NCBI GenBank assembly: GCA_001626925.1
Contig: LUOR01000038.1
Location: forward strand, 1 to 64,000
Source: Moraxellaceae bacterium REDSEA-S32_B1
GTDB taxonomy: Bacteria > Pseudomonadota > Gammaproteobacteria > Pseudomonadales > Moraxellaceae
Direction of reading: 5' to 3'
Length of the DNA stretch: 64,000 nt
The notes under the pieces are model-generated. The model was not told the DNA's origin. It worked only from the letters and a program-made list of their open reading frames with translations, and searched no databases. Positions 28,068-41,018 of the stretch are shown piece after piece. Numbering within the stretch: the stretch's first letter is position 1; the number at the start of each line of letters is the position of its first letter. The translations under genes were made by a program, and so were the position numbers.

Positions 28068-29552
28068 ATGCAAAATGACCAAGCAGTAGACACTGCAACA
28101 CTGCACCTAAAGCGTAAACTCAGTGCACGCCATCTGAATATGATCGCTATTGGCGGTTCGATTGGTACTGGACTGTTCCTTGCTTCTGGTGCAACCATCG
28201 CCACCGCAGGACCGGGTGGTGCATTAGTCGCTTATGCACTCATTGGAGTAATGATTTACTTCCTGATGACTAGTCTAGGAGAGCTTGCAACACATTATCC
28301 AAGCTCAGGCGCATTTTTTACCTATGGTAGTCGTTATGTTGATCAAGGCTTCGGCTTTGCACTCGGTTGGAACTACTGGTACAACTGGGCGATCACCGTT
28401 GCTTTTGAATTAGTCGCTGTACAGTTCATCATGAAGTTTTGGTTTCCTGAAATCGAAGGCTTCTACTGGAGTGCGCTGTTTTTAGCGGTAATTTTTGGCA
28501 TCAATGCACTGACGGTCAAAGGCTTTGGTGAAAGTGAATTTTGGTTTTCCATGATCAAAGTGGTCGCCATTATCGTCTTTATTGCGATCGGTTTATTTAC
28601 CATTGGTAAAATCATGCTCGATCCGATGCAAAGCATCACGCAAAACTGGGTTACTGGCGATGCACCTTTTGTCGGCGGACTACAAGCTATGATCGGGATT
28701 GCCATGATCGCGGGATTTTCCTTCCAAGGCACGGAAATGGTTGGTGTGGCAGCAGGTGAATCGAAAGAACCACATAAAACCATTCCTTTGGCGATTAAAC
28801 AGATCTTTTGGCGAATTCTGCTGTTCTATGTCTTATGTATTTTCATCATCGGCACATTGGTGGCCTATAACGATCCGATGTTACTGCATGCAGCAAAGAC
28901 TGAAAATGTTGCGCTATCGCCATTTACTTTACTGTACGAAAAAGCAGGTTTTGCCTTCGCAGCCAGTGTGATGAATGCGGTAATTTTATCTGCGATCCTC
29001 TCTGCGGGTAACTCGGGCATGTATTCTTCGACACGTATGCTTTACGACATGGCAAGAGAAGGACGTGCACCGAAAGTTTTTGCCAAACTGGATCGTCGTG
29101 GCGTACCGATGAAAGCACTTTATGCGACGACTGCGGTGGCTGCGCTCTGTTTCCTCACCACATTTATTGGTGAAGAAGCTGTATTTAACTGGCTACTGAA
29201 TACATCAGGCATGTGTGGCTTTATTGTGTGGCTCGGGATTGCTGTATCACATTACCGCTTCCGAAAAGGTTACCTCAAACAGGGCTATCAGCTCAATGAT
29301 CTCGCTTATCGCGCCAAATTCTTCCCTTTTGCACCGTGGTTTGCATTTATTCTATGTAGTTTGATTATTCTCGGTCAGAACTATCAGGCGGTGATTGGTG
29401 GGCGTATTGATTGGCTCGGCTTACTTTCAACCTATATCAGCATTCCATTATTCTTAGCGATTTGGCTCGGTTATAAATTGAAGTATAAAACCAAGCTGAT
29501 TCCATACTCGAAGATGGATGTACAACCCTTAAAAATTGACGACGACGCGTAA
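28068..29552 (+). CDS. lysP: Amino acid permease, LysP-like (APC superfamily)
   Basis: This is a probable proton-coupled inner-membrane importer for lysine or another basic amino acid. The protein of about 494 residues has about twelve hydrophobic helices. The N-terminal region closely follows E. coli LysP: RKLSARHLNMIAIGGSIGTG, PGGALVAYALIG, LMTSLGELATHYP and GFALGWNYWYNWA. The substrate could differ. The ATG at 28068 has a weak GGA upstream; a second ATG at 28050 is possible. An inverted repeat after the stop (about 29570-29610) may be a weak terminator. Confidence 0.82.
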   Translation: MQNDQAVDTATLHLKRKLSARHLNMIAIGGSIGTGLFLASGATIATAGPGGALVAYALIGVMIYFLMTSLGELATHYPSSGAFFTYGSRYVDQGFGFALGWNYWYNWAITVAFELVAVQFIMKFWFPEIEGFYWSALFLAVIFGINALTVKGFGESEFWFSMIKVVAIIVFIAIGLFTIGKIMLDPMQSITQNWVTGDAPFVGGLQAMIGIAMIAGFSFQGTEMVGVAAGESKEPHKTIPLAIKQIFWRILLFYVLCIFIIGTLVAYNDPMLLHAAKTENVALSPFTLLYEKAGFAFAASVMNAVILSAILSAGNSGMYSSTRMLYDMAREGRAPKVFAKLDRRGVPMKALYATTAVAALCFLTTFIGEEAVFNWLLNTSGMCGFIVWLGIAVSHYRFRKGYLKQGYQLNDLAYRAKFFPFAPWFAFILCSLIILGQNYQAVIGGRIDWLGLLSTYISIPLFLAIWLGYKLKYKTKLIPYSKMDVQPLKIDDDA

Positions 29553-29627
29553 TTATCACTCTCGCACAAATGCCATGACCAAATAAGTAATCTCATTACT
29601 CAAATCTCATGGCGTTTGAGTGTTTAA

Positions 29628-31577
29628 TTAAACTTTCTGCAAATCAAACTTCGAATGCGCTAAGTCTTCAATCGGCATTGGCTTGGCAAAATAGTAACCT
29701 TGCATCTGATGACAGCCTAGTCGAATTAAAATTTCTGCTTGTTGCTCTGTTTCTACACCTTCAGCAGTGACGATTAACCCGAGCTGTGATGCAAGATTGA
29801 TAATACTTGCAAGGATAATTTCGTCTTTTTTATTTTCTCCATCAAGATGACTGACAAAGACTTTATCAATCTTTAACTCATCGATCGGCAAATCTTTGAG
29901 ATATGAAAAGCTCGAATAACCCGTACCAAAGTCATCAATTGCAATCTGCAAACCAATCTGTCTGAGTCGCTCAAATTTTTGTACGCACAGCTTCACATTG
30001 CGCATGGCGGTGGTTTCAGTCACTTCAATGATGAGATACTTGGCATCGATTTGGTATTTTTCTAATAACTCATCCAACACTTCGAACAACTCATCATGCT
30101 CAAACTGCGATGCAGAAAAATTTATCGCAATCGGTACTAACGGAAAGTCTGATGTCTGCCAAAGTTGAATTTGCTTACAAGCTTGCTCAAGTACCCAATG
30201 GCCAATGGCCACAATCAGACCCGACTTCTCCGCAAGATCAATAAATCTATGTGGTGTCAGCAATCCGAGCTTGGGATGTTGCCAACGGATTAACGCTTCC
30301 ACGCCACAGCGTTGCAAATTGGCGTTGTATTTTGGCTGATAATGTAAAACCAATTGATCATGTATGATTGCAGTCGTCAAATCATTGATGAGATTATATT
30401 CTTGGCGTACACGCTGTGCCTCCAAGGTTTCATCAAAATAGTAAAATCCGTTACCACCCTGCGCCTTGGCTTGTAGCATCGCAAGATCGGCATTCATCAC
30501 CAGTTCTTTAAAACTATTGCCGTGCTCAGGAAACATTGCAACCCCGATACTTGCAGACAGTGCAATGGTTTGATCACCAATCCGATAGTTGCGCTTAATC
30601 TTGGCATTGACCTGTTTGGCTAAAGCTTTGGCTTCTTCACCCGTCGCATTGGACACCATCATTACCAACTCATCACTACCAAAGCGTGCCAACCTGACAT
30701 TACGCCACAAGGTTTGCTTCACCCGTTTTACCACCTCAATGAAGAGTTGATCGGCCATCTTGTGCCCATAGATTTCATTGACCATCCGAAATCGATCGAG
30801 ATCAATGTACAAAAAGGCAAGTTGCTGATTATCGGTACGGTGTTGCTGCAATATTTCACCGATACGATCTTCAACAAAGAGTCGATTTGGCAACTGCGTC
30901 AATTGATCGTGGGTACTTAAATTCACAATCTCAACACTCAGGCGATCTACATCTTGTTTCTTGAGCGCAATTTGTTTTTCAAACAATGAAAAGCTTGCAC
31001 CGACAATAATCACTAAAACCAATAAAAATAGCATCGCCAAGACGAAATAATCATGATTGGATTGAAATAATTCATACTGCTCCACTTGGTCGACACTAAC
31101 AAAATACACACTTGCCATGCCTGTGTAATGCATCGCTGCAATACTCAAGCCCATCATCACAGCAACATAAATTCTCGGTGAAATATGGTAAGAAGACGTC
31201 GATTTAAAACGATGTGATAAATAAAAAGTAACCCCTGCGCCGAGAATCGCAATCGCAATAGAAAGCAACACAATCATCGGCTGATAAATCATGGCATGCT
31301 GTTCAAAAATCAGTCCAGACATACCTGTATAATGCATCGCAGAAATGCCTAAACCCATAAACACTGCACCCAAAATCACACGTGATACAGGAAGGCTAGA
31401 GAGCGTATTTAGCCAAAATGCAAACATCGAAATAAAGGCGGCGATGACATAAGACAACGTGGTATAGGTCACGTCAAAGCGATAACCATGTGGCATATGA
31501 CACGCCAACATACCGATAAAATGCATCGCCCAAATTGCCAACCCAAAAATCATGCCTGTTGCGATATTGATTGGCAC
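29628..31577 (-). CDS. MHYT-GGDEF-EAL protein, main frame (5' end frameshifted)
   Basis: This is a membrane cyclic-di-GMP signalling protein, likely a phosphodiesterase. The 649-residue frame has several MHYT repeats in membrane helices (AMHFIGMLACHMP, SAMHYTGMSG, AAMHYTGMAS; about residues 1-205). A GGDEF domain (about 225-385) has the active site degraded to GSDEL. A complete-looking EAL domain (about 400-645) has VEALIRW, IIEVTETTAM, IDDFGTGYSS and ELKIDKVFV. The only start in this frame is a GTG at 31577, inside the first MHYT unit. The missing first helix is encoded in another frame just upstream, so the native gene probably began at 31696. Confidence 0.8.
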   Translation of the reverse strand: MPINIATGMIFGLAIWAMHFIGMLACHMPHGYRFDVTYTTLSYVIAAFISMFAFWLNTLSSLPVSRVILGAVFMGLGISAMHYTGMSGLIFEQHAMIYQPMIVLLSIAIAILGAGVTFYLSHRFKSTSSYHISPRIYVAVMMGLSIAAMHYTGMASVYFVSVDQVEQYELFQSNHDYFVLAMLFLLVLVIIVGASFSLFEKQIALKKQDVDRLSVEIVNLSTHDQLTQLPNRLFVEDRIGEILQQHRTDNQQLAFLYIDLDRFRMVNEIYGHKMADQLFIEVVKRVKQTLWRNVRLARFGSDELVMMVSNATGEEAKALAKQVNAKIKRNYRIGDQTIALSASIGVAMFPEHGNSFKELVMNADLAMLQAKAQGGNGFYYFDETLEAQRVRQEYNLINDLTTAIIHDQLVLHYQPKYNANLQRCGVEALIRWQHPKLGLLTPHRFIDLAEKSGLIVAIGHWVLEQACKQIQLWQTSDFPLVPIAINFSASQFEHDELFEVLDELLEKYQIDAKYLIIEVTETTAMRNVKLCVQKFERLRQIGLQIAIDDFGTGYSSFSYLKDLPIDELKIDKVFVSHLDGENKKDEIILASIINLASQLGLIVTAEGVETEQQAEILIRLGCHQMQGYYFAKPMPIEDLAHSKFDLQKV

Positions 31578-31696
31578 GGCGAGAGGCGTATTATTTTATA
31601 ATACGATAAATTTTCAACGCTAAAAGCAGCAAAGCTTACCCCGATCGCCACCGCAATCGACAATAAAATCAGCCAGACGTTATATTCAGCATGCAT
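31578..31696 (-). pseudogene. Detached 5' end of the MHYT-GGDEF-EAL gene (frameshift)
   Basis: An ATG at 31696 begins MHAEYNVWLILLSIAVAIGV, the expected first membrane helix of an MHYT sensor. The frame continues to SYYK and then leaves the main frame at a run of four A residues (31594-31597 on the minus strand). Restoring one A would join it to NNTPLAVPINIATG of the main frame. This could be a real frameshift, a phase-variable tract or a sequencing error. Confidence 0.75.
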
Positions 31697-31861
31697 GATG
31701 CATTGCTCACACTTTTATTTTAAAACCACTATTATTTTGCGTTATAGCACGATAATTCGACTGACTCTAGCGCACTCAACATTTTTCTGACTTTTTTAGA
31801 CTTAAGTTTACAAATTTAGGTCAATTTGAGTGATTTCTCGCACAAAGCGCTAAATAAGCCC

Positions 31862-31951
31862 CTGTAAAAGAAGGGTTCTAGAAAGAGTAAACTAAAACTT
31901 AGTTCTTTTCTTTATCAACAATCTTGTTCGCTTGAATCCAAGGAATGAGCA
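31862..31951 (-). repeat. Diverged duplicate of the ilvC 3' end and terminator
   Basis: The segment repeats 32041-32135 with scattered substitutions. It encodes [14 protein letters not shown] followed by a stop, the exact C-terminus of IlvC, but an in-frame stop lies about 19 codons upstream, so it is only a fragment. The following terminator-like sequence is also copied, in weaker form. Confidence 0.85.
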
Positions 31952-31958
31952 GAGATTA

Positions 31959-32005
31959 GGAAAGCATCGCTTTCCCTCTACGCAAGAGCGAAACTGTGTT
32001 TCGCT
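31959..32005. repeat. Pair of hairpins between the two ilvC ends
   Basis: Two adjacent palindromes are seen: GGAAAGC-atc-GCTTTCC (31959-31975) and AGCGAAAC-tgt-GTTTCGCT (31987-32005). They look like a REP-type or small mobile element between the duplicated ilvC ends. I did not see other copies in this window. Confidence 0.6.
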
Positions 32006-32031
32006 AAGCACGCAACAAAAATATTACCAAC

Positions 32032-32056
32032 AAAAAACCCTTGTAAAAACAAGGGT
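32032..32056 (-). terminator. ilvC terminator
   Basis: On the minus strand ACCCTTGT and ACAAGGGT form an eight-base-pair stem, followed by TTTTTTG. It lies directly after the ilvC stop. Confidence 0.85.
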
Positions 32057-32078
32057 TCTTGAAAGATAAAGCTAAAAC

Positions 32079-33107
<1,029 letters not shown>

Positions 33108-33130
33108 CTAAAATGCTTTTTTTAAAATCT

Positions 33131-33165
33131 CCCCGAATACGCTTTCAATGCGTTCAACTTCGGGG
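33131..33165 (-). promoter_or_regulatory. Hairpin between ilvN and ilvC
   Basis: CCCCGAA and TTCGGGG, with an inner ACGC/GCGT pairing, form a strong hairpin directly after ilvN. The downstream sequence has only a short T run, so it may be a leaky terminator or mRNA-processing element that lowers or separates ilvC expression. Confidence 0.5.
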
Positions 33166-33172
33166 GATTGAG

Positions 33173-33664
33173 TTAAATACTTAAAACTTTTTCACCACGT
33201 GCAATACCAGAAACGCCCGAACGCACCACTTCCAAGATGGTATTTTCAGACAATGCGTCGATAAAACCATCGAGCTTATCAGTTGCACCTGCGATTTGAA
33301 TGACATAGGTATTCGGCGTCACATCAACGATTTGTGCACGGAAGATATCCGCTGTGCGTTTGATCTCGGCACGAGATGCACCTAGTGCGCGCACTTTGAT
33401 CAACATCAATTCACGTTCGATATGCGCCCCATCGGATAGATCAACTACTTTCACCACTTCAACCAATTTATTGAGTTGCTTGGTGATTTGCTCAATCTTG
33501 TGTTCATTACCATAGGTCGTCAACGTCAGACGAGACATGGTTTCATCATCAGTCGGTGCAACATTCAAAGTTTCGATGTTATAACCACGTTGACTAAATA
33601 AACCGACGAGACGTGATAGCGCACCTGCTTCATTTTCAATAAGTACGGAAATAATATGTCGCAT
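33173..33664 (-). CDS. ilvN: Acetolactate synthase small (regulatory) subunit
   Basis: This is the regulatory subunit of acetohydroxyacid synthase, binding valine for feedback control and raising large-subunit activity. The 163-residue protein has an N-terminal ACT domain (HIISVLIENEAGALSRLVGLF, then RGYNIETLNVAPT) and the ALS_ss_C domain. The ATG at 33664 shares one base with the stop codon of the large subunit (TAATG), so translation is coupled. Length and sequence are closer to IlvH; ilvN and ilvH are both used for this gene. Confidence 0.94.
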   Translation of the reverse strand: MRHIISVLIENEAGALSRLVGLFSQRGYNIETLNVAPTDDETMSRLTLTTYGNEHKIEQITKQLNKLVEVVKVVDLSDGAHIERELMLIKVRALGASRAEIKRTADIFRAQIVDVTPNTYVIQIAGATDKLDGFIDALSENTILEVVRSGVSGIARGEKVLSI

Positions 33665-35397
33665 TAGGTACGCTCCCCTTTTGACAACCACATGTCACGC
33701 ATTGACTGACCTGCAACCAACATTGGATAAACGTGTTCTGAACGATCGACCATGACATTGATAAATACGCATTTATCATTGATCGCCATTGCTTCTTCAA
33801 GCTTGGCTTCGAGCTCATCCGCACGATCGATTTGAATACCGACATGACCATAAGCTTCCATCAGCTTTGGAAAATCTGGTAATGAATCGACATACGAGCT
33901 TGAGTGACGACCTTCGTAGTTCATGTCTTGCCATTGCTTCACCATACCCAAAGCACGGTTATTCAAGCATAAGATTTTGACATTCAAACCATATTGCTTA
34001 CAGGTCGACAGCTCTTGGATACACATCTGAATCGATGCTTCACCTGTCACGCAAACCACTTGCTTGTCTGGGAAAGCCAATTTTGAAGCCATCGCATACG
34101 GTAGACCAACTCCCATCGTACCTAGACCACCTGAGTTGATCCATTGACGTGGATGCTTGTATTTGTAATACAAAGCAGCAAACATTTGGTGCTGACCCAC
34201 ATCTGAAGTAATGATCGCATCACCATGCGTGACTTTATACAAAGCTTCAATCACTTGCTGTGGTTTCATGCTGTTATCGGTTGCTTCTTTGTAGCGTAAA
34301 CCGTGTACAGCACGCCAGCCGTCAATCTGCTTCCACCATTCAGCAATCGCTTCAGGATTTGGTTTTGACACATTGAGTTGTTTCATTTGTGCCAACATTT
34401 CTTGAAGCACAGGCTCAACGGCACCAACGATTGGAATCTGCGCCGTAATGGTTTTCGAAATCGTTGCAGGATCGACATCAATATGAATGACACGTGCATT
34501 CGGGCAGAATTTTGCAGGGTTATTGGTCACACGATCATCAAAACGTGCGCCAATCGCAAAAATCACATCCGCATTGTGCATCGCCATATTGGCTTCGTAG
34601 CAACCGTGCATGCCAAGCATACCGATAAACTGCGGATCATCACCTGGGAAACCACCAAGACCCATCAAGGTATTGGTCACTGGGAAATTCAAAATGTGTG
34701 CAATTTCTGTCAAATATTCAGATGCATTACCTTGTACAACGCCACCACCTGTATAGATCACAGGGCGTTTTGCAGTGAGTAACTCATCAATCGCCTTACG
34801 AATCTGACCTGAGTGACCACGTGTCGGTGGTTGATACGAACGCATCTTCACTTTTTCAGGATATTCGTATGCAAATTTTTCCGCAGGGTTGGTCGCATCT
34901 TTTGGAATATCAACAACGACTGGACCTGGACGACCAGATGAGGCAATATAAAATGCTTTTTTGATCATGGCAGGAATTTCACTGGCATGACGCACTTGGA
35001 AACTATGCTTCACGATCGGACGAGAGATACCGACCATGTCCGTTTCTTGGAAAGCGTCTTCACCGATCAAGTGGGTTGCTACCTGACCAGATAAAATCAC
35101 CATTGGAATTGAATCCATATAGGCAGTCGCAATCGGTGTGACCGTATTTGTTGCACCAGGACCACTTGTGACGAGGACGACACCTGTTTTCCCTGTGACA
35201 CGAGAATATGCATCGGCCATATGCCCTGCTGCTTGCTCATGACGCACGAGATAGTGCTCAATCTTGTCCTGCTGAAAAAGCGCATCATAAATATGTAAAA
35301 CTGCGCCGCCCGGATAACCAAAAACGTGTTCAACACCTTCGTCCGCCAAAGCGCGAACGAGCATTTCACCACCTGATAAAAGTTCCAACGTATTCAC
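33664..35397 (-). CDS. ilvB: Acetolactate synthase large (catalytic) subunit
   Basis: This thiamine-diphosphate and FAD enzyme condenses pyruvate with pyruvate or 2-oxobutyrate, the first common step of branched-chain synthesis. The 577-residue protein has the N-terminal TPP region [16 protein letters not shown] with the catalytic glutamate in [14 protein letters not shown] central FAD-linked domain and the C-terminal TPP-binding part (including [13 protein letters not shown]) follow. The start is a GTG at 35397, which aligns with IlvI of E. coli but has a poor ribosome binding site. It leads ilvB-ilvN-ilvC and has a long leader. Confidence 0.95.
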   Translation of the reverse strand: MNTLELLSGGEMLVRALADEGVEHVFGYPGGAVLHIYDALFQQDKIEHYLVRHEQAAGHMADAYSRVTGKTGVVLVTSGPGATNTVTPIATAYMDSIPMVILSGQVATHLIGEDAFQETDMVGISRPIVKHSFQVRHASEIPAMIKKAFYIASSGRPGPVVVDIPKDATNPAEKFAYEYPEKVKMRSYQPPTRGHSGQIRKAIDELLTAKRPVIYTGGGVVQGNASEYLTEIAHILNFPVTNTLMGLGGFPGDDPQFIGMLGMHGCYEANMAMHNADVIFAIGARFDDRVTNNPAKFCPNARVIHIDVDPATISKTITAQIPIVGAVEPVLQEMLAQMKQLNVSKPNPEAIAEWWKQIDGWRAVHGLRYKEATDNSMKPQQVIEALYKVTHGDAIITSDVGQHQMFAALYYKYKHPRQWINSGGLGTMGVGLPYAMASKLAFPDKQVVCVTGEASIQMCIQELSTCKQYGLNVKILCLNNRALGMVKQWQDMNYEGRHSSSYVDSLPDFPKLMEAYGHVGIQIDRADELEAKLEEAMAINDKCVFINVMVDRSEHVYPMLVAGQSMRDMWLSKGERT

Positions 35398-35760
35398 CCT
35401 AGACTTTCTGGATGCAGTACTTACGTACGTATTTAGATCTTCGAGAAACTTCTCAGTCCAAAAATACGTGCATCGACTACATCAAATTTAAAAAAACAAA
35501 TATTCATAAAATATTCGGGCGACATAAAATAGTCGCCTGATAAGGGATTAGCTTAACCGTGATGTAAAAATACACATTGCATGGACTACTTTTCCAAGAA
35601 TGACAGGATCGCTTCGGATGGAAGAGGATCGAGTTTGACACTCTGCTCGTCTAGAGTTTCAGAGTTATCACGGCTATGACATGGACTCGAAGGGTGATCG
35701 AATCAATAGACATAAACTAAAGCGAGCATTTTTGATGCAATTGCCCTGAAAGTCAAGTTT
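35398..35760 (-). promoter_or_regulatory. Long ilvB leader, possible attenuator
   Basis: About 360 bases upstream of ilvB hold no gene but show RNA-like structure. GGCGAC/GTCGCC form a hairpin (about 35517-35536), followed by an AT-rich hairpin and a run of seven T residues on the minus strand. A tiny frame at 35703-35729 reads MLALVYVY, rich in Leu and Val, but its ribosome binding site is weak. Attenuation of branched-chain operons by leader peptides is well known; applying it here is inference. Confidence 0.35.
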
Positions 35761-36010
35761 TCTATGCGTTTTATCCCACTCTTTTTAATAAAAAGTATTA
35801 CTTATATCCGTAAAGCACAGCTCAACATACAAAATCACCATTCCTCCCAAATTCTAAGCTTCGTATTGATAGGGCTTTTGGTTAATTTTTCACACAAATA
35901 TGCTATTTAGATTTAAGATAAGAAAATATCTGTCCTCTTATATCGTCGATAATAGACAGCGCATGGAGCTCAAAATGTTGTTCAGTCCAAATTTGATTGA
36001 GAAAAAACAC

Positions 36011-36460
36011 ATGAATATCAAAATGAAAATAAGCTTAATCTTACTTGCAGCAACTCTTGCAAGTACAGCACCGCAATTCGCTCAAGCACAAAAATTTTAT
36101 AAATGGGTCGACAGTAGTGGCTCAACACACTACACCACCACGCCACCACCGAGAAATGCCAAAAAACTGGGTAATGTCAACACTTATAATGATACGCCAA
36201 GCGGACAGAATTACACGCCTGCGCCACCGCCTGAAAGTACCACTCAAGCCAGTAATCAACAAGCGAATAACCAACCAGCAAATCGCCAAGATTCAAATCA
36301 ATCAAGCAACCCATCAGTACCAGAACGTCCTAGCACACCCACTCAAAACCAATCTGACAATTCAAACTCAAGCAATGAGCGCATTACCTTACCTCAAGTC
36401 GGTGAAGACCCAACACGTGGTCAAGAGCAAATCTTAAATACGGGTCGCAACTTACTTTAA
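36011..36460 (+). CDS. DUF4124 domain-containing periplasmic protein
   Basis: This is a small exported protein of unknown function. The 149-residue product has a signal peptide (KISLILLAATLASTAPQFAQA, probable cleavage after AQA) followed by the DUF4124 motif KFYKWVDSSGSTHYTTTPP. A long Asn/Gln/Ser/Pro-rich tail follows (about residues 60-130). The ATG at 36011 places the signal peptide at the N-terminus; the frame is open 37 codons further. It is single, between the ilv leader and leuS, and ends in a strong terminator. Confidence 0.85.
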   Translation: MNIKMKISLILLAATLASTAPQFAQAQKFYKWVDSSGSTHYTTTPPPRNAKKLGNVNTYNDTPSGQNYTPAPPPESTTQASNQQANNQPANRQDSNQSSNPSVPERPSTPTQNQSDNSNSSNERITLPQVGEDPTRGQEQILNTGRNLL

Positions 36461-36493
36461 GTCGACTCTCCGACACCTTATCAACATCGAATT

Positions 36494-36530
36494 TGCGCAA
36501 ATCAATCCACGAAATTTGCGCATTTTTTTT
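36494..36530 (+). terminator. Rho-independent terminator after the DUF4124 gene
   Basis: TGCGCAAAT and ATTTGCGCA form a nine-base-pair stem followed by eight T residues. Confidence 0.9.
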
Positions 36531-36603
36531 CAATTTGCGCTATGCTGTGCAACATTATTTTCCCTTATTTTATCGCTCAGCGAATTTAGAGTTTTTGAGT
36601 TAA

Positions 36604-39246
<2,643 letters not shown>

Positions 39247-39334
39247 AGCGATTGTTTAAAGCTTTGATTTAAATCATGTCGTACAAATTAACGATTTAAA
39301 TGATCATTTTTAATGAATGAATAAGGAAAAAACG

Positions 39335-39859
39335 ATGCACTTGATTCGACGTTTTGCAATCATTGTTCTAAGCTTAGGATTAAGTGCGAGTTTTGTTGGC
39401 TGTGGTTTTCAACTCCGTGGCGCACAGATTAAAGCCCTACCGACGCAATACCACTCGGTACAATTGGCATTGCCTGAAAATGCACAAGATTTGGAAAAAC
39501 CATTAAAAGTTTATTTCAGTAATCTTGGTGCTCAGATCAACCAAACACATGCTTTGACTCGCCTCAAGGTGACCGATTACGAACTCAAGCGTCGGCAATT
39601 CCGCGGCAAACTCACCGAAGCTCAACTGCATATGTCGGCAACTTTTCAAATCGAAAATATGCAAGGCGAACCCCTGACTGCACCTCGCACCGTGATCTCA
39701 CAGCGCACCTATCAATATGATATTGCGACCGTCAACACCGAGCGTCAAGAAGAGCAATTCTTTATCAAAGTCATGAACGAAGATATCGCTCAACAGATCA
39801 TCCATCAGTTGCACACCAATCGCTTACCGACAGCTGTGCTTGATCAAGCCCCTGAATAA
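39335..39859 (+). CDS. lptE: LPS-assembly lipoprotein LptE
   Basis: LptE is an outer-membrane lipoprotein that plugs the LptD barrel and helps insert LPS or lipooligosaccharide into the outer leaflet. The 174-residue product has a lipoprotein signal ending in SASFVGC, so the cysteine is the lipidated residue, followed by the family start GFQLRGA. The ATG at 39335 has AAGGA at good spacing; the in-frame ATG at 39317 is less likely. It lies between leuS and holA. Confidence 0.92.
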   Translation: MHLIRRFAIIVLSLGLSASFVGCGFQLRGAQIKALPTQYHSVQLALPENAQDLEKPLKVYFSNLGAQINQTHALTRLKVTDYELKRRQFRGKLTEAQLHMSATFQIENMQGEPLTAPRTVISQRTYQYDIATVNTERQEEQFFIKVMNEDIAQQIIHQLHTNRLPTAVLDQAPE

Positions 39860-39888
39860 TTCGTTCATTTAATTTCGACTTTGCCTAG

Positions 39889-40878
39889 ATGAAACTCGAT
39901 TACCAACAAGCCCTAAACCGTGTTGCAGATGCACAAGGTGCATGGCTTGTGCATGGTGGTGAGCCTTTGCTTGAGCAAAATATACTGACAGCATTTCGAA
40001 AACACTGGCAATCTCAAGGCATCGAACGACAACGCTTTGAACTGCAAAATGTGCAAGATTGGAAGCAGGTTTTTAACGCATTAAATAGTTTATCGTTATT
40101 CTCCAGTCAGCTTGCGATCGAAGTTCATGGCAACATCAAACCTGATGCGCAAAGCTTAAAACTGCTGAGAAATTATCTACAAGATCCGATGGATAATTTC
40201 TTGCTGATCGTCTTTCCCAAGCAAGAAAGTCAAAGCCTAAAATCTGCATTTTTCCAAGCCATCGAAGCCAATGCATCTGTGGTGGCGCTAAATGCTTATG
40301 GCACACAACAACAGCAACGCATCTTGCAAATCGAAGCAGAAAAAATCGGCATTCGACTGACCGAGCAAGCGTGGCAATGGCTGATTTTTCACCATGAAAA
40401 TAATTTACTTTCTGCTCGCAACACCTTACTTGGCTTGGCTGATAGCTTTGCTGGAGTTGATCAAATTGATGTTCCCGAGCTTGAGCAAAGCGTACAGGAT
40501 CAATCTCGCTTTAGCACCTTCGATCTTGGCGATGCCTGCTTAAAAGGCGATTTGGCACAAGCGATAAAAATTCTGAATTTTCTCATTGAATCAGGCGAAG
40601 CCTTGCAACTGATCTTTTGGGTACTTCAAAAAGAAATGCGTTTGATTCTGCAACTGTTTGAACAACCGCAAAATGCACTGCAACTCGGCATTTGGAAAAA
40701 TAAGCTGTCACTTTATCAAAATGCGCTACGACGTTTTACACCACAACAATTACTCAGGTGGTCAGATTTATTACTGCGCACCGATCAAGCCATCAAAGGC
40801 TTGGGCGATGAGAATCCTGATGACCTATTATTACAATTAGTGTGTGCGCTAAGTGGTAAAAAGATTTTTGAACATTAA
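39889..40878 (+). CDS. holA: DNA polymerase III delta subunit
   Basis: HolA is the delta subunit of the clamp loader that opens the beta sliding clamp. The 329-residue protein has the family start region (WLVHGGEPLLEQNILTAFR), the clamp-contacting segment near LNSLSLFSSQLAIEV, and C-terminal helices with LGDACLKGDLAQAIKIL. Length is normal. It follows lptE by 29 bases and is likely co-transcribed. Confidence 0.93.
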   Translation: MKLDYQQALNRVADAQGAWLVHGGEPLLEQNILTAFRKHWQSQGIERQRFELQNVQDWKQVFNALNSLSLFSSQLAIEVHGNIKPDAQSLKLLRNYLQDPMDNFLLIVFPKQESQSLKSAFFQAIEANASVVALNAYGTQQQQRILQIEAEKIGIRLTEQAWQWLIFHHENNLLSARNTLLGLADSFAGVDQIDVPELEQSVQDQSRFSTFDLGDACLKGDLAQAIKILNFLIESGEALQLIFWVLQKEMRLILQLFEQPQNALQLGIWKNKLSLYQNALRRFTPQQLLRWSDLLLRTDQAIKGLGDENPDDLLLQLVCALSGKKIFEH

Positions 40879-41018
40879 AATTAATTTGCTTCACTCAAAT
40901 TGTTAAACTTTGCTAAATAAGCTTATGATAAGTTACGATAATTTAATATAAATATTCATGTTTTATCCTTAATTCAAACTTATACTAATGCAAATATTCT
41001 CATTTAGACTATTTTATC

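Noticed and set aside
36045..36437. Alternative plus-strand frame inside the DUF4124 gene
   Set aside because: The other frame has a signal peptide and a known domain. This one is a frame shadow of the repetitive Asn/Gln-rich tail.
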